Below are positions 10,839-21,096 of a stretch of DNA of 64,000 nucleotides, in pieces. The notes beneath the pieces are model-generated. The model saw nothing but the letters and a program-made list of their open reading frames with translations. It ran no database searches and was not told the DNA's origin. A program made the position numbers and the translations under genes. The first letter of the stretch is position 1. Every line of letters starts with the position of its first letter. Source of the stretch: Laburnicola sp. R22_1 (taxonomy: Eukaryota; Ascomycota; Dothideomycetes; Pleosporales; Didymosphaeriaceae); assembly GCA_014281115.1 (NCBI GenBank), contig JACONQ010000002.1, positions 1,922,001 through 1,986,000 on the forward strand. Direction: 5' to 3'.

Positions 10839-12244
10839 ATGGCGACCAAACCTGAGGAGCCTACAACCGTCCTTGCGGACACTGCTATCCCACTCGCCGA
10901 GAAGCAGCCTGAAGTAGCCGACGCTACCGAGTCTCCCACGCCCCAGGAACCCGTGACCAAACCTGATGAGCCTACAACCGTCATTGCAGACACTGCTATC
11001 CCACCCGTTGAGAAACAACCCGAAGTTGACGGAGCTACCGACTCCTCACCCAAGGACCCCGTAACCGACGAGAGCAAAGTCCCTGAATCCAATACCGAGC
11101 AAAAAGATCCCACCCCTGCAGCACCCGCCGAAGAGCTCAAAAACCTCGATCTCTCCGAAAAGAAAGTAGACTCTTCGACTCCAGCCTGGCCCGCCACCGC
11201 AGCCGACCACCCCCTTACAATCCTCTATAACTCTCTCTCTGAGCTCACCACCGAAGCCGCCCACAATGAAGTCTACGGCATCACGCTCTCTTCCGCTGAT
11301 GAGTTCCATACCAAGCTCATTCTGCAAAAGTTTCTGCGCGCCAACCAGGGCGACGTGGACAAGGCGAAGCAGCAGCTCCTTGAGACGCTGAAATGGCGCA
11401 AGGAGTTTGACCCTATCAAGGCTGCGGGCGAGACGTTTGAGAAGGAGAGGTTTGAGGGGTTGGGCTGGGTCTTGAATGTTGAGGGGGTGCCGGGAAGTGC
11501 GAATGAGAAGGATGTGGTTACGTTTAATATCTACGGTGCGGTCAAGGATAACAAGAAGACTTTTGGGGATTTGGAGGGGTGAGTATTTCTCTGATTTGTT
11601 GCGTTTTCTTTTTGTTCGGATGAGGGCTCGGCCAAGTGTGCGATGTTTACAAGAGGTTGGGGATCGAATCCCATCCCGACGAGTCCTGAGATCGCCTGGA
11701 AGGCTTCCCACGTTCATCGGAAGCAGTCACTCTCTGGGTACTAGTCCTTCAACACAACACCTCCCTGCAACCACTCCCCACGGAAACCCCCACTAACAAC
11801 CCCCCCAGATTCCTCCGCTGGCGCGTAGGCCTCATGGAGCGCTCAGTCCAACACCTCCACCTCTCCTCAGCCACCCAACCCATCCCGGACTACAACCAGG
11901 GACCCGACCCCTACCAAGGCTACCAAGTACACGACTACCTCCAAGTCTCCTTCCTCCGGCAAGACCCCGCCGTCAAAGCCGCGACCAAGAAAACCATCGA
12001 AGTCCTCGGCCGCTACTACCCAGAGACGCTGTCTCGCAAGTTCTTCGTCAACGTGCCCGTCGTCATGGGCTGGGTCTACCAGGCCGCTAAGATGATCGTT
12101 CCCAAGGAGACGGCTAAGAAGTTTACTGTCCTGAGTTATGGGAGTGCGCTTGCGGGGGAGCTGGGGAAGGACTTGCCTAAGGTGTATGGGGGGGAGAAGG
12201 GGGAGTTGAGCGAGGTGGGAGAGGGGATGAAGCTTGAGGGGTAG
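10839..12244 (+). CDS. sfh5: CRAL-TRIO (Sec14-like) lipid-transfer protein, Sfh5 type
   Basis: Cytosolic/ER-associated Sec14-superfamily protein. Yeast Sfh5 is described as a non-classical phosphatidylinositol-transfer protein that can bind haem. Two exons, 10839-11578 and 11809-12244, join in frame at LEG-FLRWRVGL and give 391 residues. The intron is long (230 nt) with a CTAAC branch site and C-rich tract. Residues 1-115 are an acidic, Pro/Thr/Glu-rich disordered extension containing a tandem duplication. The CRAL-TRIO N-terminal helices follow (LILQKFLRANQGDVDKAKQQ, then LKWRKEF), then the lipid-binding domain with YYPETLSRKFFVNVP and VMGWVYQAAKMIVP. The start is the ATG at 10839; an in-frame TTG lies just upstream. 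The C-terminus (GELSEVGEGMKLEG) is acidic. Confidence 0.85.
10845..11063 (+). repeat. Tandem duplication inside sfh5
   Basis: Residues 3-39 and 40-75 of the protein are two copies of a 36-37 residue unit beginning TKPEEPTTV or TKPDEPTTV and containing ADTAIP and EKQPEV. At DNA level the copies are about 111 and 108 bp. The copies differ by many substitutions, so the duplication is not brand new. Confidence 0.9.
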
Positions 12245-13774
12245 GGATCGGTGTGGCGTCGGTCAGCACGTGTGAGCGTTCTTGGGCTCTTCTCGTGTAA
12301 AAGAATTATTCAATAGAGCTAGATAGAGGTAGGGGGTTGAGGAAGTGTTGGTGGATGTAATGGCAGGCGATGAGCTGCTTCGGTGGCCAATATGTACCGT
12401 CAAAGCGGGATATACCCTACTCAACAGACGGTTCATAGCGAGATTAAGTTTTCTTTACATAGTTGTTCGAGCAAGGTTAGTATAAAAGTATAAACATCGA
12501 GGTAGATGCAAGCATATATCAAAAACGTGACAGTCCATGCTATCAAATGGCTCCATGTTTGGATTATCTGCGGATAACTACGTATTCGATCCTTATCACG
12601 CCCTAGGTCGACTTGAAGAACACATTTTCACTCTTAAGAAACATATCAACAAAGCCTGCATGACACGAAAACTAACCGCGAGCTCCAAGACCAACACTCC
12701 AGTGGCTGGACACGTTATCTATCCGTGTGCCAGTAAGTACAACACTGTTTCCCAGGTCAGCCACAGATCAAAGAAGGAATGATATGCTGGAGTTGGGAGA
12801 GCGAAGGGCAGTCAGTCGAAAGATGAAAAGTATATATATTTAATCCAGCATTAGGGTTGCCCCTTCTGTGCTAGCATGGAATATAATTTCGTCATCATTG
12901 CAAGAGGGCAAGGAAAGACACAGCGACGTACCTCTAGGAGACTGCCTGGGGATAGTTGTAGATGCAAGTGCAACTAGGATCTAGAACTTTGGATAGTTAG
13001 CGGCCAGTACCCAAAGTCTTGCGATGCTGGACGAGTGATGAAGGAGCTTTCAGGTAATCGAACCAATGTTATTCCCCAAGGATAGGTCGGTATTTGATAG
13101 TACATTATGTTGCTCATCATGAAATGCGATCGGTGAAAAAAGAGGAGTGTACTCACATGATGAACCTTCTTAGAAGCTATCCTTTGTCTTGTGTTCATCT
13201 GGCGGAAATATGAGAGCCTTACCAGCCCTCTGCAAATTTTCTTGCAGAAGACTATGCGCGCTCTGTCGATTTCTCGACGGTGCGGCTTTGCAAGTTCGTC
13301 ATAGGGACCTAGTCATGACTCGAATGCGCAAAATGCATTGCGTTGGAGCATGCTGCCGTAGTACGATTGTCGTTGCTACCATCACCGGCTACTAGATGCG
13401 ATCTATACTTCGAGTAGTTAGCGACGTGCCCCAGAGCTACAAGATAGCGAATATTGTAGGTAAGAGAAAATTCAGAAATCCCGTTTGGCTTGGGGGTCAA
13501 TCACCATCGTAAGTATGATAGGGGCGACACAAATGTTCATCATGTAGAACGGATAGAAAAGAGTAGTTGACTTACCAGGAGCTGTGTGGTTGAGGAAAGA
13601 GGTAGCGTCAGCAAAAACTTAAACACCTGCGGCGCGGTGCAGGTTTTTTCCGAACGCCGAGGCGCTAGTGGAACGGGGCACGTGCGCCCGCTGTTGACGC
13701 GCTCGCATACTTTCTGCTCCTGCAATCACACGCATTCCTCCACTCCTCCGACTCGACCTCATCGACCGATAACC
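12245..13774. other. Intergenic, no gene supported
   Basis: This 1.5-kb spacer between sfh5 and the next RRM gene has patchy AT-rich stretches (12,300-12,900). An 81-codon open frame at 12,537-12,782 has no recognisable features. The last 100 bp, pyrimidine-rich before 13,775, look like the leader of the next gene. Confidence 0.45.
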
Positions 13775-14669
13775 ATGGCCCAAAACGCCTCTTTTGCCGA
13801 CTTCGTCAAAGGTGCGCGGGAGCGCAAGAAGAATGAGGATCTGGCGCAAAGGTTCCTCGGTAGCCGTGGGCGCAAGGGCAATGCATCTGGCGCCGGATCT
13901 CTCCCAAATGGCCGCGCTATCTCGCAGAAACCGGCACTGCTGAGTCGCATAAGCGGGGTTCAGAAGCAGCGCTCTTCTTCGGCAAAACCAGCGGCCAACA
14001 TCGACGGAAAATGGCAGCACGACTTGCACAAGCTCAACAACCCAAACGGCCCGCCGTCGAGGGGACTCAACCGCACCGTCTCTACCTCACAAATTGACCG
14101 CAACACGCGTACGTTCGACAAATTCGCCTCCGCTCTAAACGGAAACGCGCGCAGCACCGGCTCGTTGGAGCATGGCCTCACCATTAGAGGTGCTGCTTCC
14201 GGCGGCGGTCCACACACGGTCGTGGCCTCCAACTTTGCTCCAGGCACGACAGCTGCAGACATCGAGCAAGTTATGGGAGAGGTTGGAGGCGAGCTCCTTG
14301 ACTGCAGGGTCGTCGTCGCGAAGCCCACAGTCATGGCGGAGCTCACCTACGCAACCCTAGCTGGCGCTGACAATGTTGTCCGGACCTTTGACGGCAAAAA
14401 GGTGAGTACGAGAGTGATACATCCTTTGGTCGACGGAGCTGACCCGTTCGCGACAGGCGGATGGGAAGACACTGTATGTGTACATGAAGGAAGGTGGGCC
14501 CAGCGCGGCTGCGCTCCACACTCGCCCTCCCGCTCGCCTCTCGCAGCCGTCCTTCGACGATATGGACATCGATACGAACGGAGGAGCTCGCGTCGGAAGC
14601 TTCCAGGATGGTCGCTACGGATTCGACTACCCGGCTAACCCGCCCCGAGGACCCCGTAGACGGTACTGA
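13775..14669 (+). CDS. RRM-domain RNA-binding protein
   Basis: Predicted nuclear RNA-binding protein with one RNA recognition motif. Exons 13775-14401 and 14457-14669 (55-nt intron, donor GTGAGT) give 279 residues. Residues 1-145 are basic and disordered, with FADFVKGARERKKNEDLAQRF at the start. The RRM spans about 147-220: the RNP2-like strand is TVVASNFAPG, the RNP1-like strand VMAELTYAT, and the last strand TLYVYMK is encoded across the intron. The C-terminus is acidic (FDDMDIDTNGG) and ends in an arginine-rich RGPRRRY. The single RRM flanked by RG/RR ends resembles Yra1/REF-type mRNA-export adaptors, but the match is not close enough to name it. Confidence 0.8.
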
Positions 14670-15175
14670 ACTGCTCACGACACACGTACACTTTTTCATC
14701 CTCTTTACCTTTAGAAACGATACCCTTCCAAGGATCATTATTACCGCTTTTCTCGATGTAATCATTGGGAGACATAGGCGGCCAGGAGTGAATTTTAAGG
14801 CGTCAAAGGATAACTTTTGCATGCATTGTAGCTCGGAGTACGGTCGTCATGATGGAGATAATCGTAAAACAAAGCTGACGAAGAACGGGTATTCGATTAC
14901 TCACTGATAACATTATATCCTATGCGCTTTAACAATCTCCCTCGTCTTAGTGTTGTGATGATTTTAATGGGATTTTTGGTCTGCTGTCGTCTTGCCTTCA
15001 GAGTGTAGCGACATATCTGCGGGCCTTATCCCTCTCAAGGGGATGAGAAGACGAGTTTCGAATGGTGGCATATTGCCTGATAGCCTGCCTCCACACATTG
15101 ATGGCAGAATCACACTGCTCGAGCGCAAAAATTATGCTGCAAGATTTGCCAAATGACTTTGTTACTAATTGGACC
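14670..15175. other. Convergent 3' spacer
   Basis: The two flanking genes are transcribed towards each other, so this stretch should hold both 3' UTRs and terminators. No reading frame with family features was found. Confidence 0.5.
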
Positions 15176-15794
15176 TCACTCTTTCCCTCCTCCTGCGACC
15201 AGCTGCACGAGAAGGAACAGTGCAATCATCCACCAGTATCTAAGCAAGCCATCAGCGTCAAGCGCAAAATTGTCAGTATTGGTAGGAGACAACTTACTTC
15301 TGGAAAAAGGTCTTCTCAGGCTCCTTCGAATCTAATTTACCCTCCGCGTTCAGCACAATCGGCCTATTGAGAACCGGCTTCGGCCCAGTCCCTCTCTTCA
15401 CTACCTCCACTTCCAGCTCTTCTCCTGTTCCCTTGACACTTGTTCCAAAGCCGACATGGTACGGCTCCCCCTTCTCGTCGACGTGCACCACAAACTTCTT
15501 CTTGTACTCCTCCGCGAAGCTCGCTGCTGATGTGAGCACGCCCTTCCAAGTGTCTGACTTTGTGTCATGGAGACCGATGCGCAAAAGATGATCGGGTGCG
15601 TAGGAGCCTTGTGGCGGTGTGTAGGATACGACTGTGCCGGTGGTCTGGTCGGCATCGTAGGAGATTTGGACGAGGGGGATGGGCGAGGGTATGACGGCGG
15701 TTTGGGAGGATGAGGATGAGGGCACGGAGTGCATGTAGATGGTCACAGAGGACGCGACTGCTACGGGGAGCAGGAGAAGCTTGGACAGAAGCAT
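15176..15794 (-). CDS. emc10: ER membrane protein complex subunit 10
   Basis: Single-pass subunit of the ER membrane complex, which inserts transmembrane segments into the ER bilayer. Exon 1 is 15794-15298 and exon 2 only 64 nt, 15239-15176, giving 186 residues. An N-terminal signal peptide (MLLSKLLLLPVAVASS) is followed by a lumenal beta-rich domain with LVQISYDADQTTGTVVSY and HLLRIGLHD. The conserved end EKTFFQKYWW spans the intron: K166 is completed by the first base of exon 2. The C-terminal helix WMIALFLLVQLVAGGG follows. Without the short second exon the protein would lose its membrane anchor. The join, length and end match the fungal EMC10 family as I know it. Confidence 0.85.
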
Positions 15795-16409
15795 TTTGGG
15801 CGAGTATGCGGTTGATGCTCTGCGTCGATGTGGGAGCTCATGCTGCGAGGAACGACCTCGGGAGATATCCGGCAGTAGCCCCGGCCAGCGCGAGAACCAA
15901 TCAAGGCTCGCCAGCTCGTCTTCACGGCAAGATATCCTCGAACGGCTCCTGCCTTCTACGTATTTAACACACACACTATCAAACTTGTGCCGCTTTCCGG
16001 CCCATCTGTCCTGATATCTGCTTTCTTTTGGTGCCAATTCCTGTAATCGGCAGCGCCAACACACCAACACCAAGCGGCCTCTCCCAAAAAGCGGAGTCAT
16101 GGCTCACGATCTCCACAAATGTCGAGCCCCCGAGCCGGCTCACAGGTCAAGGTTGGGAAGGGGTCCTGCGGGACGTGCATGGGCCTTCACCACCTCGGCC
16201 AATTACCTTACCATCGTTCAGCAGAGCTGCCCCGCCCCCACTACGCTAGGAGCTTCCGTAGGCTTGCATGAGCTCATCCCGCAGGGCAGCTCTGTTGCTC
16301 TCTCAACAATAATTCCCGATACTTTTCTCAACTTCGTTCCACTTCTACTCACACCTCTTTCTCTCAATCTCGTGTGTGGAACTGTCTTTCCCTTTTGTGC
16401 ACCAGAACC
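15795..16409. promoter_or_regulatory. Divergent promoter of emc10 and the FGGY kinase gene
   Basis: The 615-bp spacer lies between two divergent genes. A pyrimidine-rich stretch runs up to the kinase start (16,310-16,400), common in fungal leaders. No TATA box or recognised operator was picked out. Confidence 0.45.
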
Positions 16410-18319
16410 ATGGCTTTCCCCAATGCCCGCGAGGCCCTCCGTCCTCACGTAGAGCACTACATCGGCATAGATGTAGGTACAGGTAGCGCCAGGGCCTGTA
16501 TCATGAATGATCAGGGCGACATAGTGGGGCTGGCCTCGGAGAACATTGCCTTGTGGCAGCCACAAACTGGTTACTACGTTCGTCGCCCCTCCCAGGACCG
16601 CTTGCTTGCGAAGAGTGTAGCGTTAACAGCACCAGGAACAATCAACGTCAGACATTTGGCGTTGCATCTGCTCCTCAGTCCGGCGCGCAATTGACCAACA
16701 CGGCATTGACAAGAATACCATTCGCGGCATCGGCTTCGACGCTACTTGCTCCCTCGCCGTCTTGTCTCACGACACTGACGAACCTGTCTGTGTCACCGGG
16801 CCGAACTTCGAGAACAAGGACGGAAATGACCGCAATGTCATTCTATGGCTAGATCACCGCCCAGTGGAAGAGACAAACAAGATCAATGCTACGAACCACA
16901 ATCTACTTCGCTACGTGGGCGGGAAGATGTCAATCGAGATGGAGATCCCGAAGGTGCTGTGGTTGAAGAACAACATGCCCAAGGAACTTTTCGACCGCTG
17001 CAAATTCTACGACTTGACCGATGCACTTACACATATTGCTACCGGAAGTGAGACGCGGAGTTTCTGTAGTGTGGTCTGCAAGCAAGGGTTCGTCCCAGTT
17101 GGCGTCGATGGAAGCGTCAAGGGGTGGCAGGAGGACTTTCTCAAAGAGATAGGACTAGAAGACCTGACCCAGGACAACTTCAAACGCATGGGTGGGGTCG
17201 ACAATGTGGTTCTGTCCTTGCCCCCCATCGGAAAAACTCAAAACTGACATGTCATAGAACGGTCGTTACCTCACCGCCGGTGAGCTCGTCGGTACCCTGA
17301 GCGAGAAGGCCGCCGCCGATATGGGACTGCAAGCAGGGATCGCTGTGGGTAGCGGTGTCATCGATGCTTATGCTGGCTGGATTGGTACTGTTGGTGCTAA
17401 GGTCAAGCTTGACGAAGACACACTGGACATGGATACGCCCAAGAACGACGTCTCACAAGCATTCACTCGTCTTGCCGCCGTCGCCGGAACGTCAACATGC
17501 CATCTAGCCATGTCCCGCGACCCCGTCTTCGTCAACGGCGTCTGGGGTCCATACCGCGATGTACTGCTTCCTGATTTCTGGATGGCCGAGGGTGGGCAGA
17601 GCGCCACAGGAGAGCTCCTGAAGCATGTCATTGAAACACATCCCGCACATGCAGAGGCCACAACAGTCGCTGAGACTTTCAACACAAATATCTACGACTA
17701 CCTAAATGAACACCTTCGGGAGCTGGCGGAGAAGGAAAACGCGCCGCATGTCTCCTGGCTAGGCCGTCACTTCTTCCTCTACGGCGACCTCTTTGGCAAC
17801 CGGTCTCCCATCGCGGATGCGAACATGAAGGGCTCAGTCATCGGGTTGAGCTCAGACAAGAGCTTGGACGGCCTCGCACTTTACTACTACGCAACAATGG
17901 AATTTATCGCTCTCCAGACACACCAGATCGTCTCCGCAATGAACCGGTCTGGCCACGTCATCTCCTCGATCTTTATGTCAGGATCGCAATGCCAGAACGG
18001 CATTCTCATGCAGCTCATCGCGTCTGCTTGCGATATGCCTGTATTGATCCCGCGGTATGTACATGCGGCGGTCGTGCACGGCGCAGCTATGCTCGGAGCA
18101 AAAGCTGCAAGCACAGATGGTGAGGGTAAGAGCGAGCCGCTATGGGACATCATGGATCGGTTTAGCAAGGCAGGTAAGATGGTCAAGCCAACACAGGATG
18201 AGGGGTTGAAGAAGCTGTTGCAAGCAAAGTACAAGGTCTTCTTGGAGCAGTGCGAGAGCCAGCAAAAGTATCGCAAAGAGGTAGATGAGGCGATTTCCGG
18301 GTGGTCGAAAGCTGCGTGA
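16410..18319 (+). CDS. FGGY-family carbohydrate kinase, probable D-ribulokinase
   Basis: ATP-dependent sugar kinase resembling yeast YDR109C and human FGGY, which phosphorylate D-ribulose. Exons: 16410-16577, 16636 to 17205 or 17208, and 17258-18319, giving 599 or 600 residues. The second donor is ambiguous between GTGGTT and GTTCTG, both in phase 0. The N-terminal ATPase motif is YIGIDVGTGSARACI. The sugar-side motif NVILWLDHRPVEE follows a family-type FDATCSLAV. The C-terminal domain has VGSGVIDAYAGWIGTVG, FMSGSQCQNGILMQLIASA and GAAMLGAKAAS. The first intron begins GTTCGT, an uncommon donor, but the join TGYY-EQSTSDIW restores the conserved sequence. Ribulose as substrate is inferred from the subfamily. 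Confidence 0.88.
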
Positions 18320-18803
18320 TGATCTAGATGTCTTCAGCTAGGGGCATGACGCCCAGTGGTTCTCCAAATCATGTAATACTTTTACTTAGAGCGAACGCAC
18401 CTCGTGTGAATCATCCCACCTCGCCACTTTGTTGTACTTGCCGCGACGTAGATATGACCACATACACATGACCACATACACGGGTGGTGTCGCAACATGC
18501 TCCCAATACAGTTACTGAAGCTACAGGAGACGTTGCACATGTGATTGCGCAGTTTCGCGAAGCTTCGTTACGCGACGAATGACGACTCTGAGTGCCACTC
18601 AGCCACAATATCAGCCACGCCGTACGTCATAGGGCCGCGGGACGTATTTGTGGAGCCCCGCGCGCTTGCCCGCTAGACCACATATAATTGCCCCTCGATC
18701 CCGCCACCTTTACTATTCTCACAACCCACGTCTGCATTTTCAAACTCTCAGGCTTCATCTACACCTCAACCACACCTTACACAACCCATACACACCAGCA
18801 GAC
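18320..18803. other. Spacer between kinase and Vip1-type genes
   Basis: This spacer holds the kinase 3' UTR and the promoter of the next gene. CATATAATT near 18,680 could serve as a TATA-like element, followed by a C/A-rich leader up to the ATG at 18,804. Confidence 0.4.
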
Positions 18804-19717
18804 ATGTCGACCGTTCACGTCGAGAACATCTCCATCAAGACGAGCGAGGACGAGATCAAGTCCTTCTTCAGCTTCTGTGGAAAGATCTCAAACATCTCGG
18901 TTACTCCCACTGAGAATGACACCCAGTCTGCGACCGTCACCTTCGAGAAGCCCGCCGCCGCGAAGACCGCCCTTCTGCTGCATAACACACAGCTAGGCCC
19001 CAACTCGGTGCACGTCAGCTCCTCAAAGTCGATCGACGAGCTCGCCGGCGACAAGGCCGCTTCGGCCGAGGAGGCCAAAGACGGCGACCACCACATCGAG
19101 CAAGAAGAGAAGCCCCGCGCCCGCATCGTCGCCGAGTACCTGGCGCATGGCTACACCATCTCAGACAAGGCCATCGAGCAGGCGCTTGCGCTGGACAAGC
19201 AGCACGGCATCAGCACCCGCTTCACCACCGTTCTCCAGAACTTCGACAACCGCTTCCACGCAACCCAGAAGGCGCAGGCCGTCGACAAGCAGCTTGGCGT
19301 GACGGAGAAGGTCACCGCCGGCTGGCGTGGCCTGACATCCTACTTCGACAAGGCCGCTGGTACCCCTACCGGCATGAAGCTGAGGGGGTTCTACGACACG
19401 GGTAACAAGACTGTTTTGGATGTGCACAACGAGGCCCGCCATTTGGCCGACCTGAAGAAGAAGCAATGTGGTGCTAGTGGTATGTCAAACACCAGAACCT
19501 CATGAATACCTTTGCTAACATATTATTAGGCGAGAAGTCATCTTCGGAAGAAGCCACCCCACATGCCCTCCCGGAATCCGACAAGACTCAGTGCAACTGC
19601 TCCGCAGATGCCGGCAAGTGCGGATGTGAGCCGGGCAAGTGCGCTTGCACAGGCTGCGGAAAGGCGGATAGCAACACCTTCGCCGAAAAGGCTGCCGCTC
19701 CCGTTCCGTCTTCCTAG
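18804..19717 (+). CDS. Vip1-type RRM protein with metallothionein-like Cys tail
   Basis: RNA-binding protein like fission yeast Vip1. Exons 18804-19479 and 19530-19717 (50-nt intron, GTATGT donor, GCTAACA branch) give 287 residues. The RRM covers about 1-75, with STVHVENISI as RNP2 and SATVTFEKPAAAKTALLL around RNP1. A long helical region follows, from ARIVAEYLAHGYTISDKAIEQ through GWRGLTSYFDKAAG, as in the Vip1 family. Exon 2 encodes a separate 62-residue tail. In it, residues 247-268 hold seven cysteines as CxC-x6-CxC-x4-CxC-x2-C (CNC, CGC, CAC, C), with Gly/Lys between them. That is the pattern of Neurospora-type copper metallothionein with slightly longer spacers. Metal binding is inferred. 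If the intron is retained, the protein ends after eight other residues (stop at 19,503-19,505) and lacks the tail. Confidence 0.88.
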
Positions 19718-19988
19718 AGGCTCTGCGATTCATGAGGTGGTGTTGAGATGATATTACGGTTTCAACTTGTGTGTTCTGCATTGATACCAGGCGAGGAGTG
19801 AGGGTTTCATGGCTGCGCATGATTACGGCATGGGAATCGGTACAATTTGATATCCTTTCGATGAATGAATGTTACGACGATGTGCAAGATTTTGCTTTCA
19901 ATTCTCGTTACTACTACGTGCCTCGTTTGAAAGTCTGCTCACTCTAACTTGTCCTTGTCCACCTCATCTTGCCCCGACCACCACCAGG

Positions 19989-20123
19989 CGATGCAACAAT
20001 TCGTGAGGTCTTTAGCTAAAAGGTTAGAGTATAGTTAACATTTGTATTACCTATCCTAAGGTAACATATGGTACTTAGACTTCTGTCCTATTATGAGTCT
20101 TGTAAAGGCCTCACGAATTATCG
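19989..20123. mobile_element. Short MITE with 10-bp target duplication
   Basis: A 135-bp segment has inverted ends: CGATGCAACAATTCGTGAGG followed by TCTTTA on the left, and on the right the reverse complement of CGATAATTCGTGAGGCCTTTA. It is flanked by perfect copies of CACCACCAGG at 19,979-19,988 and 20,124-20,133. A 9-10 bp duplication would suit a MULE-type transposase. It sits at the junction between the gene block and the AT-rich island, in the 3' flank of the Vip1-type gene. Confidence 0.75.
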
Positions 20124-20305
20124 CACCACCAGGTGCCATTATAATAAAACCGTAGTGTTCTATGTCGCCTATATCTGTGAATAATATTACTGGTTTATGC
20201 GACTGCGTTATAGGTAAGACTCTAAGATAAGCCTAATAATAACTTACCAACCATCAAATTTGCGGTTTAAATTGCCAGGAAAAAGGCTTATCTTTTAATA
20301 AGTAG

Positions 20306-20460
20306 TTATGTGTAGCGTTAATTAACTACCTAGGGGTAGGACGACGAAGGCTTTTATCTTAAATAATATAATAAAAAGAGCAGAGCCTCCTGCTTAGTAA
20401 ATAAAAAGAGCGTAAAAGGGTAATTACGAAAAAAGCGATTAAGAAGTTATTGCTAACTAA
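20306..20460 (+). repeat. Single MITE arm (10.25-kb family)
   Basis: GCGTTAATTAACTACCTAGG leads into GGGTAGGACGACGAAGGCTTTTATCTT, matching the left arm of the palindromic MITE at 10,253. A partner arm is not seen nearby, so this copy seems truncated. Confidence 0.65.
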
Positions 20461-20657
20461 TGCGATGGTTTTTAATGCTACTATTATATTAATAGTAATA
20501 AGATAGGAGCGTTATTCTTACTTATCTGTAGGTTAATAGGCTTTTGTAAGTATAGCTTAGTGTTATAGATTTATAGTGGCATCTGGCTTAGAATCTAGAA
20601 TAACGTTAATTTGGCACTAGGCTCAATTCGGCCACTAGCGCGATAGCACCCATAAGG

Positions 20658-20753
20658 TGCTACCCTTTTGCCTACCTACTTAGTATAGTAGTATTTTATA
20701 TACTAGGAATTAACTTACTTTTATTCTAACTATTATGGGCCCGAACTTTTATA
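20658..20753 (+). repeat. Left terminal repeat of element 1 (candidate LTR)
   Basis: This 96-bp segment starts TGCTACCCTTTTGCCTACC and is repeated in the same orientation at 30,349-30,444. Differences between the copies are mostly C/T or G/A. Confidence 0.55.
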
Positions 20754-21096
20754 CTATACTACTATTGCTTCCCTTAGAGTTCTAGCTATAATAGACTTAC
20801 TACTAGGGTGCTAGCAAATTAGATATCTTCTATAATTATATAGTAGGCCTAGAAGTAGGGCGTAGTAGTGTGCATATAGATTAGGTTACTAATAATAATA
20901 GTAATAACAATAACACGTAGAAACTTAATAACTAAGAGTATACTTTCTCTTAGGCTTAGTTAGTAAAGAAAGACTATAAAGAGTAGGTAGATAGTAGGGC
21001 TAAATGCGCGGGTTAACTTATGTGCTACTATAGAATACCTATAGTAAATACGCTACTTAAAGAGGACCTGGCCTTCTCTACTACTATATTAGTATA

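Noticed and set aside
11625..11680. tRNA-like A-box and B-box (GGCCAAGTG and GATCGAATCCC) in the sfh5 intron
   Set aside because: The boxes are only about 28 nt apart, against about 44 in a tRNA, and no acceptor or anticodon stem can be drawn. At most it is a tRNA-derived fragment.
12537..12782. 81-codon open frame between sfh5 and the RRM gene
   Set aside because: No signal peptide, domain, repeat or splice extension; it lies in a patchy AT-rich spacer.
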